Origin: Flavobacteriales bacterium UBA7612
GTDB lineage: Bacteria > Bacteroidota > Bacteroidia > Flavobacteriales > Weeksellaceae
Length of the DNA stretch: 64,000 nt
Direction: 5' to 3'
Assembly (NCBI GenBank): GCA_002484335.1
Contig: DLJQ01000022.1
Coordinates: 198,134-262,133 of the forward strand
Positions 25,346 to 33,531 of this stretch are shown one piece after another. Within the stretch, counting starts at the first letter, position 1. Each line of letters begins with the position of its first letter. Below the pieces are notes generated by a model. That model was not told the origin of the DNA. It searched no databases and saw only the letters and a program-made list of their open reading frames with translations. Both the position numbers and the translations under genes were made by a program.

Positions 25346-26530
25346 TTATTTAACCTGTCTAGAAACTATCCAAGAAACAAAACTTCCTAATCCTAAAACA
25401 GTAACAATTACTGCAGCAAAATTCTGTACAGAAAATATAAATGGAAATGGTACTGTTACAGATGCCATTATCAAACCAAAATTAATTTGTAATAAACCTA
25501 TAATTGATGCAATTAATAATCCCATAAACATAGCAATAAATGTAATTATGAAACCTGTATTGAAAAATATATTTCGAATACTTTTTCTTGACATTCCAAA
25601 ACTTGTCATTGTTTGTATTTCTTTCTTTTTATCTAAGATTAAAATAACAATTGTTCCAGCTAAATTAAAACATGCTATAATGATAACTAAAGTAAAAATT
25701 AAGTAACTTATTAAGTTTTCTATATTCATTACTTTCAGAAAAGCTGAATCTAAATCTTGTCTTGTTTCTATTTTATAATTAGAACCAAGAGAATTTTGTA
25801 GTTCATTTTTTATTGCATTAAATGATTTTTTACCGTCGGTTTTTATTTCGATTGCATAACACTCATTCGTATCAAATTGTAATAACTCTTGGGCTAAACC
25901 TAATGTAGTAAATATGTATTTATCATATTGGTCATTCAACATAAAAACACCCACACTATAAGCTTCTTTTTTAGTAAAAGCATCACTTTCTTGTTTCAGA
26001 AGTCCCGTTCCTGCTTTTGGCATTAGCAAATCAGCAGGAGTTATAACATCTATATACAATTGTAAACGATCTGCTATTCCACTGGAAACAATAAAATTAT
26101 CATTACGTTTAAAATCCAAAAATTCTCCTCCATAAATTACTGTATCCAAACGAGTAACTTTAGTAAAATTTTCATCAATCCCTTTCAGATAAGCAATATC
26201 TTGTTTTCCTTTATAATCGATGTATACTTTTTCTTCTATAACTTTAGAAAAAGCTTTGATATCTTTTTGCTTTTGTAAAACGTCTACAACATAAGTTAAG
26301 CTGTCTAATGTTTTACCTTTTGCTGGAGAAATTTTCAATTCAGGGTTTACATTGCTGTAATACTTTAAATTCATTTTTTCTAAACCTGAAAAAACAGATA
26401 AAATAATGAATAAAGCTGCTGTTGCAACCAAAATTGCACATACCGCGATAAATGCAATAATATTTACTGCATTTGTGTTCGTTTTCGAAAAAATATAGCG
26501 TTTAGCAATGTAAAGTGAAATATTCTTCAT
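25346..26530 (-). CDS. FtsX/LolC-like ABC transporter permease
   Basis: 394 residues. An N-terminal membrane helix (about 20-45) is followed by a large extracytoplasmic domain (50-265) and three C-terminal helices, the MacB/FtsX topology. 'SFGMSRKSIRNIFFNTGFIITF' matches the conserved cytoplasmic loop of LolC/LolE permeases. It is probably an inner-membrane subunit for lipoprotein release (Lol-like) together with an ATPase encoded elsewhere. It is coupled to rbfA by a TAATG overlap. A second related permease is at 32230-33462. Confidence 0.88.
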   Translation of the reverse strand: MKNISLYIAKRYIFSKTNTNAVNIIAFIAVCAILVATAALFIILSVFSGLEKMNLKYYSNVNPELKISPAKGKTLDSLTYVVDVLQKQKDIKAFSKVIEEKVYIDYKGKQDIAYLKGIDENFTKVTRLDTVIYGGEFLDFKRNDNFIVSSGIADRLQLYIDVITPADLLMPKAGTGLLKQESDAFTKKEAYSVGVFMLNDQYDKYIFTTLGLAQELLQFDTNECYAIEIKTDGKKSFNAIKNELQNSLGSNYKIETRQDLDSAFLKVMNIENLISYLIFTLVIIIACFNLAGTIVILILDKKKEIQTMTSFGMSRKSIRNIFFNTGFIITFIAMFMGLLIASIIGLLQINFGLIMASVTVPFPFIFSVQNFAAVIVTVLGLGSFVSWIVSRQVK

Positions 26531-26889
26531 TATAAGATTGGATTGTTACCTTCTCCTTTTAATGCTTTATCAATTTTGTCCATTTCATCTAAAGAATTAT
26601 CTAAAATGAAAATTAATTCTGGTGTAATACGCATTTTTTTAGAAGCTCCATTTGATAAAATCCCTCTAAAAAATGGAATATTTTTTTTGATTTCTTTAAA
26701 TATTTCCTCTTTTCTGTTATTAGGAAAAATACTTACATATATTTTAGAAACTCCTAAATCTGGCGTTACCTTAACTTCTGTAACACTAATGATGTTACCT
26801 GGAAATTCTGAAATTGCCCATTTTCTGAAAGCTTCTGCTAATTCTTCTTGAAATAATTTACTTACTTTTTGTTGTCTATTACTATCCAA
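26530..26889 (-). CDS. rbfA: Ribosome-binding factor A
   Basis: 119 residues. RbfA family: N-terminal 'RQQKVSKLFQEELAEAF', then 'ISVTEVKVTPDLGVSKIYVSIFP' and 'MRITPELIFILDNSLDEMDKIDKAL', a KH-type fold that binds the 30S subunit and supports 16S maturation. Its length is normal. It is the first gene of a two-gene unit with the FtsX-like permease, a pairing common in flavobacteria. Confidence 0.95.
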   Translation of the reverse strand: MDSNRQQKVSKLFQEELAEAFRKWAISEFPGNIISVTEVKVTPDLGVSKIYVSIFPNNRKEEIFKEIKKNIPFFRGILSNGASKKMRITPELIFILDNSLDEMDKIDKALKGEGNNPIL

Positions 26890-26948
26890 TTTAATTCTTT
26901 TTATTCAGCCGTAAAATTACTGCATTTTTTTGTGATTAAAAACATTCC

Positions 26949-26977
26949 TTGTTTGAATTAAGTTCTTTGTAAATTTG
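26949..26977 (+). promoter_or_regulatory. Promoter of the globin gene
   Basis: TTG (26949-26951), 18-base spacer, TAAATTTG (26970-26977). The ATG follows five bases later, so the transcript would be leaderless or nearly so. Confidence 0.5.
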
Positions 26978-26982
26978 TAACT

Positions 26983-27384
26983 ATGAAAAAAGACATCGAA
27001 ACTTCTGAGGACGTTGCATTATTGGTAAATACTTTTTATGATAAAGTACAACATGATGATGTTATTGGGCATTTTTTTTCGGATGTAGCAAAAGTAAATT
27101 GGGATGAACATTTACCACATATGATTCAGTTTTGGGAAACTGTATTGTTAGGTAAATCTACTTTCGAAGGCTGGCCGATGAGAACACATCTTGTTCTTCA
27201 TCAGAAAGAAAAACTATTACCTCATCACTTTGATCATTGGATTGAATTGTGGTTTGGTATTGTAGATAATCTTTTTAAAGGAGATATTGCAAATGAAGCT
27301 AAAAATAGAGCTAAAATTATGCGTGAATTAATTTTGTTTAAGATTGACAAAATGGAAAATAATAATAGAAATATTATTCAATAA
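26983..27384 (+). CDS. Group III truncated hemoglobin
   Basis: 133 residues. Truncated globin fold: 'LVNTFYDKVQHDDVIGHFF' (helices A-B), 'HLPHMIQFWETVLLGKSTFEGWPMRTHLVL' (helices E-F, with candidate heme-pocket His residues) and 'FDHWIELWFGIVDNLF'. The FWE block and the GWP-type segment are typical of group III. Such proteins bind heme and may handle oxygen, NO or peroxide. It ends just before repeat copy D and converges on sbcD. Confidence 0.92.
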   Translation: MKKDIETSEDVALLVNTFYDKVQHDDVIGHFFSDVAKVNWDEHLPHMIQFWETVLLGKSTFEGWPMRTHLVLHQKEKLLPHHFDHWIELWFGIVDNLFKGDIANEAKNRAKIMRELILFKIDKMENNNRNIIQ

Positions 27385-27388
27385 TTTA

Positions 27389-27512
27389 ATTCGCAAAAAC
27401 GATTGACGTGTAAATCCTTTTATAAAAACAAACAACATTCTTGAAACAACTATTATTGTTTGTTTTTATAAAAGATTGTAACAAAAAGCGTGTACCGAAG
27501 GTTTTGCCCAAA
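27389..27512 (+). repeat. Structured repeat element, copy D
   Basis: Central arms 27417-27435 and 27456-27474 are a perfect 19-bp stem. Outer helix: GCAAA (27393-27397) with TTTGC (27503-27507), different in sequence from other copies but still paired. Triloop hairpin ACC-GAA-GGT at 27494-27502. It fills the gap between the convergent globin and sbcD genes. Confidence 0.9.
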
Positions 27513-27522
27513 TAAAAAAATA

Positions 27523-28728
27523 TTATTCGTTTAGAATTTCGTTGAATAAGTTTTTTAAATCATCGTTGGGTTCTTGATTTGCATTTTTGGATTTGAAATA
27601 ATCGTGGAATAAATCGTGAATATTTTGATCTAAATTAATTTCTGTCGAATTTGAGGCTACAATCCCTGTATTTTTTACTTTTGGAATAAGATAAATGATT
27701 CCTTGATGAGTTTGATAAATTAATTTGCGCTCGTCGGCAGTTAAAAAACTTTCACTTTCTAGCGTTAATTCAACCAAAGCGTTTTTATTTTCGCTAAGCC
27801 AAGCAACTGCATTATCTATATTATCAAAGGTTTTTCGGATCAAAGGTTTACCATTTTCTAAAGCTATTTTTTTGTAACTAGCTTCTTTATTTGGTTCTAA
27901 ATCTACAATAGTTACATATTTTGTTTGCCCTGCTTCGCTGAAACTGTAGCATAATGGCGACGAACTATAGATAACTGGTTTTTCTTCTGTCCCTATATTC
28001 TTGTGACCGTGGATATGTCCTAATGCTGTATATTGTATTTGAGAAGGAATAGCATCTGAATAAATCATGTCTGCATTACCAATTTTGATTGGCTTCTCTC
28101 CCTCTGGTTCCTCTATAAGTTCTTTTCCACGCTGATTCATATACAAATGAGTCGTTAAAAGATTAACTCCTCTTGTATCACAAAACTGGTCAGAAATAAT
28201 TTTCCAATTCTCTGCTAAAACTTTATTTAAAGCATCTTCTTTATTTTCACCAAGATATTGTTTTAGTCGAATTTCGTTGGCATACGGAGTATGTAAAATT
28301 CTTATAGGATAAGAATATGCTTTGAATTGTATTTCTAGAAAACCTTCATTAGAGTTTATAATCTCCCAATTTGGTAATTGTATTGGTTGTACAATTGCAT
28401 TGGGATAACCAATAAGTAATATTCCACATTCGCGAGCCAATGGATCTGGTGCATCGATAAGATTTGGAGAATCGTGATTTCCTGCAATCGCAATCACAGG
28501 TCTTTTTCCATCAGCAGAAAGACGTTTTAATGTTTTATAAAATAATTCTACAGCTTCTACACTTGGGTTGAAATTATCGAACAAATCACCTGCAACAACA
28601 ATTAAATCTACTTGTTCGTGGTTTGCTATTTCAACAATCTCTTGCATAACAAGAATTTGTTCCTCTAATCTAGAAAAATTATCTAATCTTTTACCTAAGT
28701 GCCAATCTGCTGTGTGTAGAATTTTCAT
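27523..28728 (-). CDS. sbcD: Exonuclease subunit SbcD
   Basis: 401 residues. Calcineurin-like phosphoesterase motifs: 'LHTADWHLGK', 'VVAGDLFDN', 'IAGNHDS', 'LLTTHLY' and 'YTALGHIHGHK', with a C-terminal SbcD accessory domain. With the SbcC ATPase it opens hairpins and degrades palindromic DNA ends. The usual sbcC partner does not follow: the gene ends against repeat copy D and a convergent globin gene. A small basic ORF lies three bases upstream in the same operon. Confidence 0.93.
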   Translation of the reverse strand: MKILHTADWHLGKRLDNFSRLEEQILVMQEIVEIANHEQVDLIVVAGDLFDNFNPSVEAVELFYKTLKRLSADGKRPVIAIAGNHDSPNLIDAPDPLARECGILLIGYPNAIVQPIQLPNWEIINSNEGFLEIQFKAYSYPIRILHTPYANEIRLKQYLGENKEDALNKVLAENWKIISDQFCDTRGVNLLTTHLYMNQRGKELIEEPEGEKPIKIGNADMIYSDAIPSQIQYTALGHIHGHKNIGTEEKPVIYSSSPLCYSFSEAGQTKYVTIVDLEPNKEASYKKIALENGKPLIRKTFDNIDNAVAWLSENKNALVELTLESESFLTADERKLIYQTHQGIIYLIPKVKNTGIVASNSTEINLDQNIHDLFHDYFKSKNANQEPNDDLKNLFNEILNE

Positions 28729-28731
28729 GTA

Positions 28732-28890
28732 TTAATTATCTTTTTCAGTAGAGTTTTCTTTCTGATTCATTTGTTGAATAATCTCTTTTAAACGAGCTTT
28801 ACGTCCAGCTTCTGCATCTTTAACCTTTTTTCTTTGTTGAGCTTTTTTAGCTTTTACTCTTTTCTTATTTGCTTCTGTATTTCTACTCAT
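28732..28890 (-). CDS. Small basic protein upstream of sbcD
   Basis: 52 residues from an ATG at 28890 (MSRNTEANKKRVKAKKAQQR at the N-terminus); lysine/arginine-rich and predicted all-helical, with alternating charge. It ends three bases before sbcD and has a good promoter of its own, so it is probably real and co-expressed with sbcD. I do not recognise a function. The basic N-terminus would suit nucleic-acid or ribosome binding; that is inference. Confidence 0.7.
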   Translation of the reverse strand: MSRNTEANKKRVKAKKAQQRKKVKDAEAGRKARLKEIIQQMNQKENSTEKDN

Positions 28891-28912
28891 TTTGGCTATT
28901 TAAATCTTTTTG

Positions 28913-28944
28913 CAAAGCTAAGTTATTTCTTAAAAAAATGTCAA
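28913..28944 (-). promoter_or_regulatory. Promoter for the small basic ORF and sbcD
   Basis: Read on the minus strand: TTG (28944-28942), 21-base spacer, TAGCTTTG (28920-28913), 22 bases before the ATG at 28890. Confidence 0.65.
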
Positions 28945-29017
28945 TCTTTTGTCTTCTTAATTAGAAATTACTAAATTGTAATTGAATAATCGAATTTATT
29001 AATTTAAAACATTACTA

Positions 29018-29149
29018 ATGGGAAAAGGAGATAAAAAATCGAGAAGAGGAAAAATTGTTAACGGTTCTTATGGAGTAAAACGTCCTCGTAAAAAATATTA
29101 TTACGAAGATGAAGTTGTAGAAACAAAATCGTCATCTAAAAAAGGATAA
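29018..29149 (+). CDS. 30S ribosomal protein THX
   Basis: 43 residues. The N-terminus MGKGDKKSRRGKIVNGSYG with 'KRPRK' after it is the Bacteroidota THX signature, a small basic protein that sits in the head of the 30S subunit. A tail with 'KYYYEDEVVE' is acidic and aromatic, as in related species. The ATG at 29018 is unambiguous, and a terminator follows within 15 bases of the stop codon. It is monocistronic. Confidence 0.9.
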   Translation: MGKGDKKSRRGKIVNGSYGVKRPRKKYYYEDEVVETKSSSKKG

Positions 29150-29162
29150 AAACAATTTTTTG

Positions 29163-29196
29163 AGCTGAAAATCAATAATGATTTTCAGCTTTTTTA
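29163..29196 (+). terminator. Terminator of the THX gene
   Basis: AGCTGAAAATCA (29163-29174) pairs with TGATTTTCAGCT (29179-29190) around ATAA, then TTTTT. Its tail touches the stop codon of the convergent gene at 29194. Confidence 0.8.
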
Positions 29197-29574
29197 TTGA
29201 TTACATTTTTTTAATTTATTCCAATCTTTATCATTTATTATTAAAGGTTTATTATAAAGTGGATCTGCCATATTTTCTTCATAGGCACTTTTATTTTTAA
29301 CATCAATAGTAAACCAATTAGAATTATAATCCCTATCTGGATAATGCTGTACTAAAACTAATTGATAAATATTTTTTTCTGTTCCATAAAATTGAATTCC
29401 ATAACCGGTTCCTCCATTTTCTTTTATTTTTTTATCCCAATCTTTTGTAATTTGTTCTACATAAGAATTTTCTGAAAGTAATTTTGCAGCAAGACTTTCA
29501 CATTTTTCTTTATTTTGAGCATTGACTTGAAAAATGAATAAAACCGTAATTATACAAAAAAATATATGCTTCAT
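29194..29574 (-). CDS. Secreted protein of unknown function
   Basis: 126 residues with a signal peptide (MKHIFFCIITVLFIFQVNAQ). The mature protein is about 106 residues, mixed alpha/beta, with Cys at about residues 25 and 124 that could form a disulfide. 'YGIQFYGTEKNIYQLVLVQHYPDRDYNSNWFTID' is its most strand-rich part. No family is recognised. It is monocistronic and converges on the THX gene. Confidence 0.65.
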   Translation of the reverse strand: MKHIFFCIITVLFIFQVNAQNKEKCESLAAKLLSENSYVEQITKDWDKKIKENGGTGYGIQFYGTEKNIYQLVLVQHYPDRDYNSNWFTIDVKNKSAYEENMADPLYNKPLIINDKDWNKLKKCNQ

Positions 29575-29709
29575 TTTATCTATTAAATTTCTTTACGCTA
29601 ATACAAGTAAATATCTGTAAAACATATTTATTTTACAACTTAAATTCTTCTTTATTTAATCTATTAGAAATACCAAAATATAGACGTAAAATGTATTATT
29701 TTTTTTACA

Positions 29710-29745
29710 TTGACTTTATTTTTAAAGAATAATGTTATAGTTTTG
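29710..29745 (+). promoter_or_regulatory. Candidate promoter of the 80-residue ORF
   Basis: TTG (29710-29712) and TAGTTTTG (29738-29745), 25 bases apart, slightly longer than usual; the ATG is at 29777. Confidence 0.45.
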
Positions 29746-29776
29746 CCCATCGGTTATAGATTTAGGTTAGGTAAAG

Positions 29777-30019
29777 ATGAAGCATAATGATTTGGAAATA
29801 AATCGTTTAATAGAACGGTTAGAGGCTTTGGGTGTTGTAGTCAAAAAAATAGAAAGTTCAGGATATGGTAGTATGCTAAATTTTGAAATGACATATCAAT
29901 TACCAAACGATGATGGTGTTCAAACTATAAGTTTTAGACGTTTTGATATACAAGATGTCTATTTACACTTCAAGGAGACTACAAATACAAAAGGAAATTT
30001 ACTTTTTGTTAGTTTATAA
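29777..30019 (+). CDS. Small protein of unknown function
   Basis: 80 residues, soluble. It starts with an amphipathic helix 'LEINRLIERLEALGVVVKKIE', then beta strands including 'SMLNFEMTYQLPNDDGVQTISFRRF'. I do not recognise it. A candidate promoter upstream and a perfect terminator directly downstream argue that it is a real monocistronic gene. Confidence 0.65.
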   Translation: MKHNDLEINRLIERLEALGVVVKKIESSGYGSMLNFEMTYQLPNDDGVQTISFRRFDIQDVYLHFKETTNTKGNLLFVSL

Positions 30020-30021
30020 AA

Positions 30022-30058
30022 AAAGGTCAATTACAAAAAATGTAATTGACCTTTATTA
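30022..30058. terminator. Bidirectional terminator
   Basis: AAAGGTCAATTACA (30022-30035) pairs perfectly with TGTAATTGACCTTT (30041-30054). It lies between the 80-residue ORF and convergent lptB and has A and T tracts on both sides. Confidence 0.85.
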
Positions 30059-30075
30059 TTTAAATTAAAATAATT

Positions 30076-30810
30076 TTATATCTGCTGATACATAAAGTTT
30101 TCACCAAGATAAACACGACGAACATCTTCGTCATTTGCTAATTCTTCTGGTGAACCTTCTTTTAATATTTTACCTTCAAACATAATATATGTTTTATCGG
30201 TAATTGCTAAAGTTTGTGATACGTTGTGGTCAGTAATCAAAATTCCAATATTCTTATCTTTTAATGAACGTACAATTTTTTGTATATCTTCTACTGCAAT
30301 AGGATCAACTCCAGCAAAAGGTTCATCTAATAAAATAAAATTAGGTTCTGTTGCTAAACAACGAGCTATTTCACATCGTCTACGTTCACCACCTGATAAC
30401 AAATCTCCTCTATTTTTACGAACATGCTCTAAAGAAAATTCTTCAATTAAAGCATCTGTTCGCATTTGTTGTTCTTTCTTTGAATATTTTGTGAATTGCA
30501 AAACAGATTTTACATTATCTTCTACAGAAAGTTTTCTAAATACAGAAGCTTCTTGTGCTAAATAACCGATACCTTTTTGAGCACGTCTATACATTGCATC
30601 ACTTGTAATATCTTGTTTATCTAAAAAAACTTTCCCTTGTGTTGCTTTTACTAAACCAACAATCATATAGAAGGAAGTCGTTTTACCAGCCCCGTTTGGA
30701 CCAAGTAAACCAATAATCTCTCCTTGTTCTACTTGAAAAGATACATCTTTAACTACGTGTTTTTTACCGTAGTCTTTTATTAAATTCTGTCCTCTTAATA
30801 CCATTCCCAT
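30076..30810 (-). CDS. lptB: LPS export ABC transporter ATPase LptB
   Basis: 244 residues. Walker A GPNGAGKTTSFYM, Q-loop 'GIGYLAQEASVFRKLSVEDN', signature 'LLSGGERRRCEIARCLA' and Walker B 'FILLDEPFAGVDPIAV' are the LptB forms. It powers LPS extraction from the inner membrane as the LptB2FG complex. It follows the cystathionine synthase gene on the same strand after 24 bases, so the two may be co-transcribed. Confidence 0.95.
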   Translation of the reverse strand: MGMVLRGQNLIKDYGKKHVVKDVSFQVEQGEIIGLLGPNGAGKTTSFYMIVGLVKATQGKVFLDKQDITSDAMYRRAQKGIGYLAQEASVFRKLSVEDNVKSVLQFTKYSKKEQQMRTDALIEEFSLEHVRKNRGDLLSGGERRRCEIARCLATEPNFILLDEPFAGVDPIAVEDIQKIVRSLKDKNIGILITDHNVSQTLAITDKTYIMFEGKILKEGSPEELANDEDVRRVYLGENFMYQQI

Positions 30811-30834
30811 ATTGGTTCAAAGATAAGATTTTTG

Positions 30835-32196
30835 TTATTTAATTGAGTTAATAATATCATATTTTGTTATAATATGATGTTTTCCATTTTCTAATTCAAT
30901 TAAAACAGCTTGATTATCTTTTGTAATTAACTTAGAAACTTTATCAATCGATGTACCTGATTTTACAATAGGAAAAGGTTTCCCCATGATTTCACGAATA
31001 GGTTTATCTGCAACATTTCTATCTTCTAAAAAAGCTTGGAATAAATCTGATTCATCTAAAGATCCAACAAAACCATTGATATCCATTACTGGAATTTGTG
31101 AAATTTTATAACGACGCATACGATCAATTGCATGAGAAGCTAATTCTTCTGTACGAACAGTTAACAAAGGTTTTTCTACATGTTCTTCAATTAAGTCTAA
31201 TGCAGTTTTTACTTCTTCGTCTAAGTAACCACGGTCTCTCATCCAATCATCATTGAATATTTTTCCTATGTAACGAGAACCTGAGTCATGAAATAGAACT
31301 ACAACAATATCATCAGGACCAAATTCATCTTTCATTTGTAATAATCCTTTAATTGCTGAACCAGAAGACATTCCTACAAATAAACCTTCCTCTAAAGCTA
31401 ATCTACGAGTATAAACTGCAGCATCTTTATCAGTTACTTTTGTAAAACCATCAATCAAATCAAAATTTACATTTTTAGGTAAGATATCTTCACCTATTCC
31501 TTCTGTTACATAAGAATAGACTTCATTTTCATCGAAAATACCAGTTTCTTTATATTTTTTGAAAACTGATCCGTACGTATCAACTCCCCAAATTTTTATA
31601 TTTGGATTTTTTTCTTTTAAGTATTTTGCAACACCTGATATTGTTCCTCCTGTACCAACACCAACTACAAAATGAGTTATTTTTCCTTCTGTTTGTTCCC
31701 AAATTTCTGGTCCAGTTTGCTCATAATTTGCTTGTGCATTCGATGGATTATCATATTGATTTACATACCATCCATTTGGTGTTTCTTCAGCTAATCTTTT
31801 AGAAACAGAATAATAAGAACGTGCATCATCTGGTTCTACATCTGTAGGACAAACAACTACTTTTGCTCCCACAGCGCGTAAGATATCCATTTTTTCTTTT
31901 GACTGTTTATCTGTAATCACACAAATTAATTTGTATCCTTTTACAATAGCCGCCAATGCCAATCCCATTCCTGTATTACCTGAAGTACCTTCTATAATTG
32001 TACCTCCGGGAACTAGTCTACCATCTTTTTCAGCATCTTCTACCATCTTAAGAGCCATTCTATCCTTGCAAGAATGTCCTGGATTAAAATACTCAACTTT
32101 TGCAAGTACATTACAAGGTAAATCCTTTGTAATTTTATTGATTTTAACCAATGGTGTATTTCCTATTGTTTCTAAAATATTATTAGCGTATTTCAT
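30835..32196 (-). CDS. Cystathionine beta-synthase-type enzyme (PLP domain plus CBS pair)
   Basis: 453 residues. The N-terminal 320 residues are a fold-type II PLP enzyme: 'GNTPLVKI', the PLP lysine in 'HSCKDRMA' (about residue 43), 'EGTSGNTGMGLA' and 'GVGTGGTISG'. The C-terminal part (about 340-453) holds two CBS motifs ('VRTEELASHAIDRMRRYKISQIPVMD' region and 'PFPIVKSGTSIDKVSKLI'). This matches cystathionine beta-synthase or a CBS-containing cysteine synthase. Serine or O-acetylserine as substrate cannot be decided here. Confidence 0.9.
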   Translation of the reverse strand: MKYANNILETIGNTPLVKINKITKDLPCNVLAKVEYFNPGHSCKDRMALKMVEDAEKDGRLVPGGTIIEGTSGNTGMGLALAAIVKGYKLICVITDKQSKEKMDILRAVGAKVVVCPTDVEPDDARSYYSVSKRLAEETPNGWYVNQYDNPSNAQANYEQTGPEIWEQTEGKITHFVVGVGTGGTISGVAKYLKEKNPNIKIWGVDTYGSVFKKYKETGIFDENEVYSYVTEGIGEDILPKNVNFDLIDGFTKVTDKDAAVYTRRLALEEGLFVGMSSGSAIKGLLQMKDEFGPDDIVVVLFHDSGSRYIGKIFNDDWMRDRGYLDEEVKTALDLIEEHVEKPLLTVRTEELASHAIDRMRRYKISQIPVMDINGFVGSLDESDLFQAFLEDRNVADKPIREIMGKPFPIVKSGTSIDKVSKLITKDNQAVLIELENGKHHIITKYDIINSIK

Positions 32197-32229
32197 TTTT
32201 TTCTGTTTTTTTATTAAAATAATGAATTA

Positions 32230-33462
32230 TTATCTAAAATTAATTGCTTTCGCAGGTGTAATTTTAGAAATCATATACGAGGGCAAAAGTAATACAATTG
32301 CGGAAACTAATAAAGCCCAAACGTTCAATAAAATTATAGAATTTATATCAAAGTATACTGGTGCTATAGATAAATAGTAGTTTTCGGCAGGAAGTTTAAC
32401 TATTCCGAAATATTTTTGTATGAATAATATTCCCAAACCTATCACATTACCAGCAATTAATCCTGGTAACATTATAAATAAAGCATAATTAATGAATAAT
32501 TTTCTAATTCGCCAATTTGTTGCTCCAAACGCTTTTAATATTCCAATAGAATGTGTTCTTTCTAAAATTAATATTAATAAAACCATGACCATATTAATTA
32601 CAACAACAAATAACATAATAAAAACAATAATTACTATGTTTTTATCGAAGATAGAAATCCAATCATTAATTTGAGCAAATGTAGCTGTAGCTGATTCTGC
32701 AAAAAGATTATATGGTATATTACGTTGTACTTTATCTGTAATAGGATCTATTTTTTCTACATCATTTACAAATAATTCAAAATTACCAACAGTTGAGCTA
32801 TCCCATCTATTAAGGTGCTGAACATGTTTTATATCGCCCAACATAATTTGGTCATCAAAATTTTTGATATCCGTTTTAAATAAACCAGAAATTTTAAAAC
32901 GTCTATAAATTGGTTTCATATCTTCTTGTTGGATAAAATACATCACAAATGAACTATCAACATCAAGTTTCATTTCATCAGCAATTTTTTTAGAAAGCAA
33001 AACTTCATCAACAATAGAATCTTTATTTACCTTGGGAAAACTCCCTTTTATCATAAATTTTTGGAAACGAATTGAATCATAATCTGTACCTACTCCTTTA
33101 AAAATAACTCCACTAAAATTTTCTTTTGTTCGTATAACACCACTTTTATTAGCTATCGCTTGTACATGAACAATTTCTGGAACCTGAGGAAATTTCGGAT
33201 AAAACTTTTGATGAATTGATAATGAATCTGAATTAAGAGATGTATTACTATTGTAATTTTTTATGATTATATGTCCATTAAAATCAGCTAACTTCTCCTT
33301 TATTGCTTTTCTTGCTCCAACCCCCGTAGAAATTGTAACCAATGAAACAATTAATCCCAATGCTACAGAAATTTGAGAGATTCTAATTATAATACTTGAT
33401 AAGTTATTTTTACTATTTTTACCAAGCGCAATTTTTTTTGAAAACCACCAAGAAAAGTTCAA
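32230..33462 (-). CDS. FtsX/LolE-like ABC transporter permease
   Basis: 410 residues. An N-terminal helix (about 25-50, 'ISQISVALGLIVSLVTISTG') is followed by an extracytoplasmic domain and three C-terminal helices ending 'LLPSYMISKITPAKAINFR', a typical FtsX/MacB tail. 'ILERTHSIGILKAFGATNWRIRKLF' is the conserved coupling loop of LolC/LolE proteins. With the permease at 25346-26530 it could form a LolCE-type pair, although the genes lie 6 kb apart. It lies 33 bases upstream of the cystathionine synthase gene on the same strand. Confidence 0.9.
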   Translation of the reverse strand: MNFSWWFSKKIALGKNSKNNLSSIIIRISQISVALGLIVSLVTISTGVGARKAIKEKLADFNGHIIIKNYNSNTSLNSDSLSIHQKFYPKFPQVPEIVHVQAIANKSGVIRTKENFSGVIFKGVGTDYDSIRFQKFMIKGSFPKVNKDSIVDEVLLSKKIADEMKLDVDSSFVMYFIQQEDMKPIYRRFKISGLFKTDIKNFDDQIMLGDIKHVQHLNRWDSSTVGNFELFVNDVEKIDPITDKVQRNIPYNLFAESATATFAQINDWISIFDKNIVIIVFIMLFVVVINMVMVLLILILERTHSIGILKAFGATNWRIRKLFINYALFIMLPGLIAGNVIGLGILFIQKYFGIVKLPAENYYLSIAPVYFDINSIILLNVWALLVSAIVLLLPSYMISKITPAKAINFR

Positions 33463-33531
33463 TTTATTTTTAATTTTTATAAGTTTAAAATGAATGATTT
33501 AATGCCATAATTTTTCAAATACTAAAATGAA

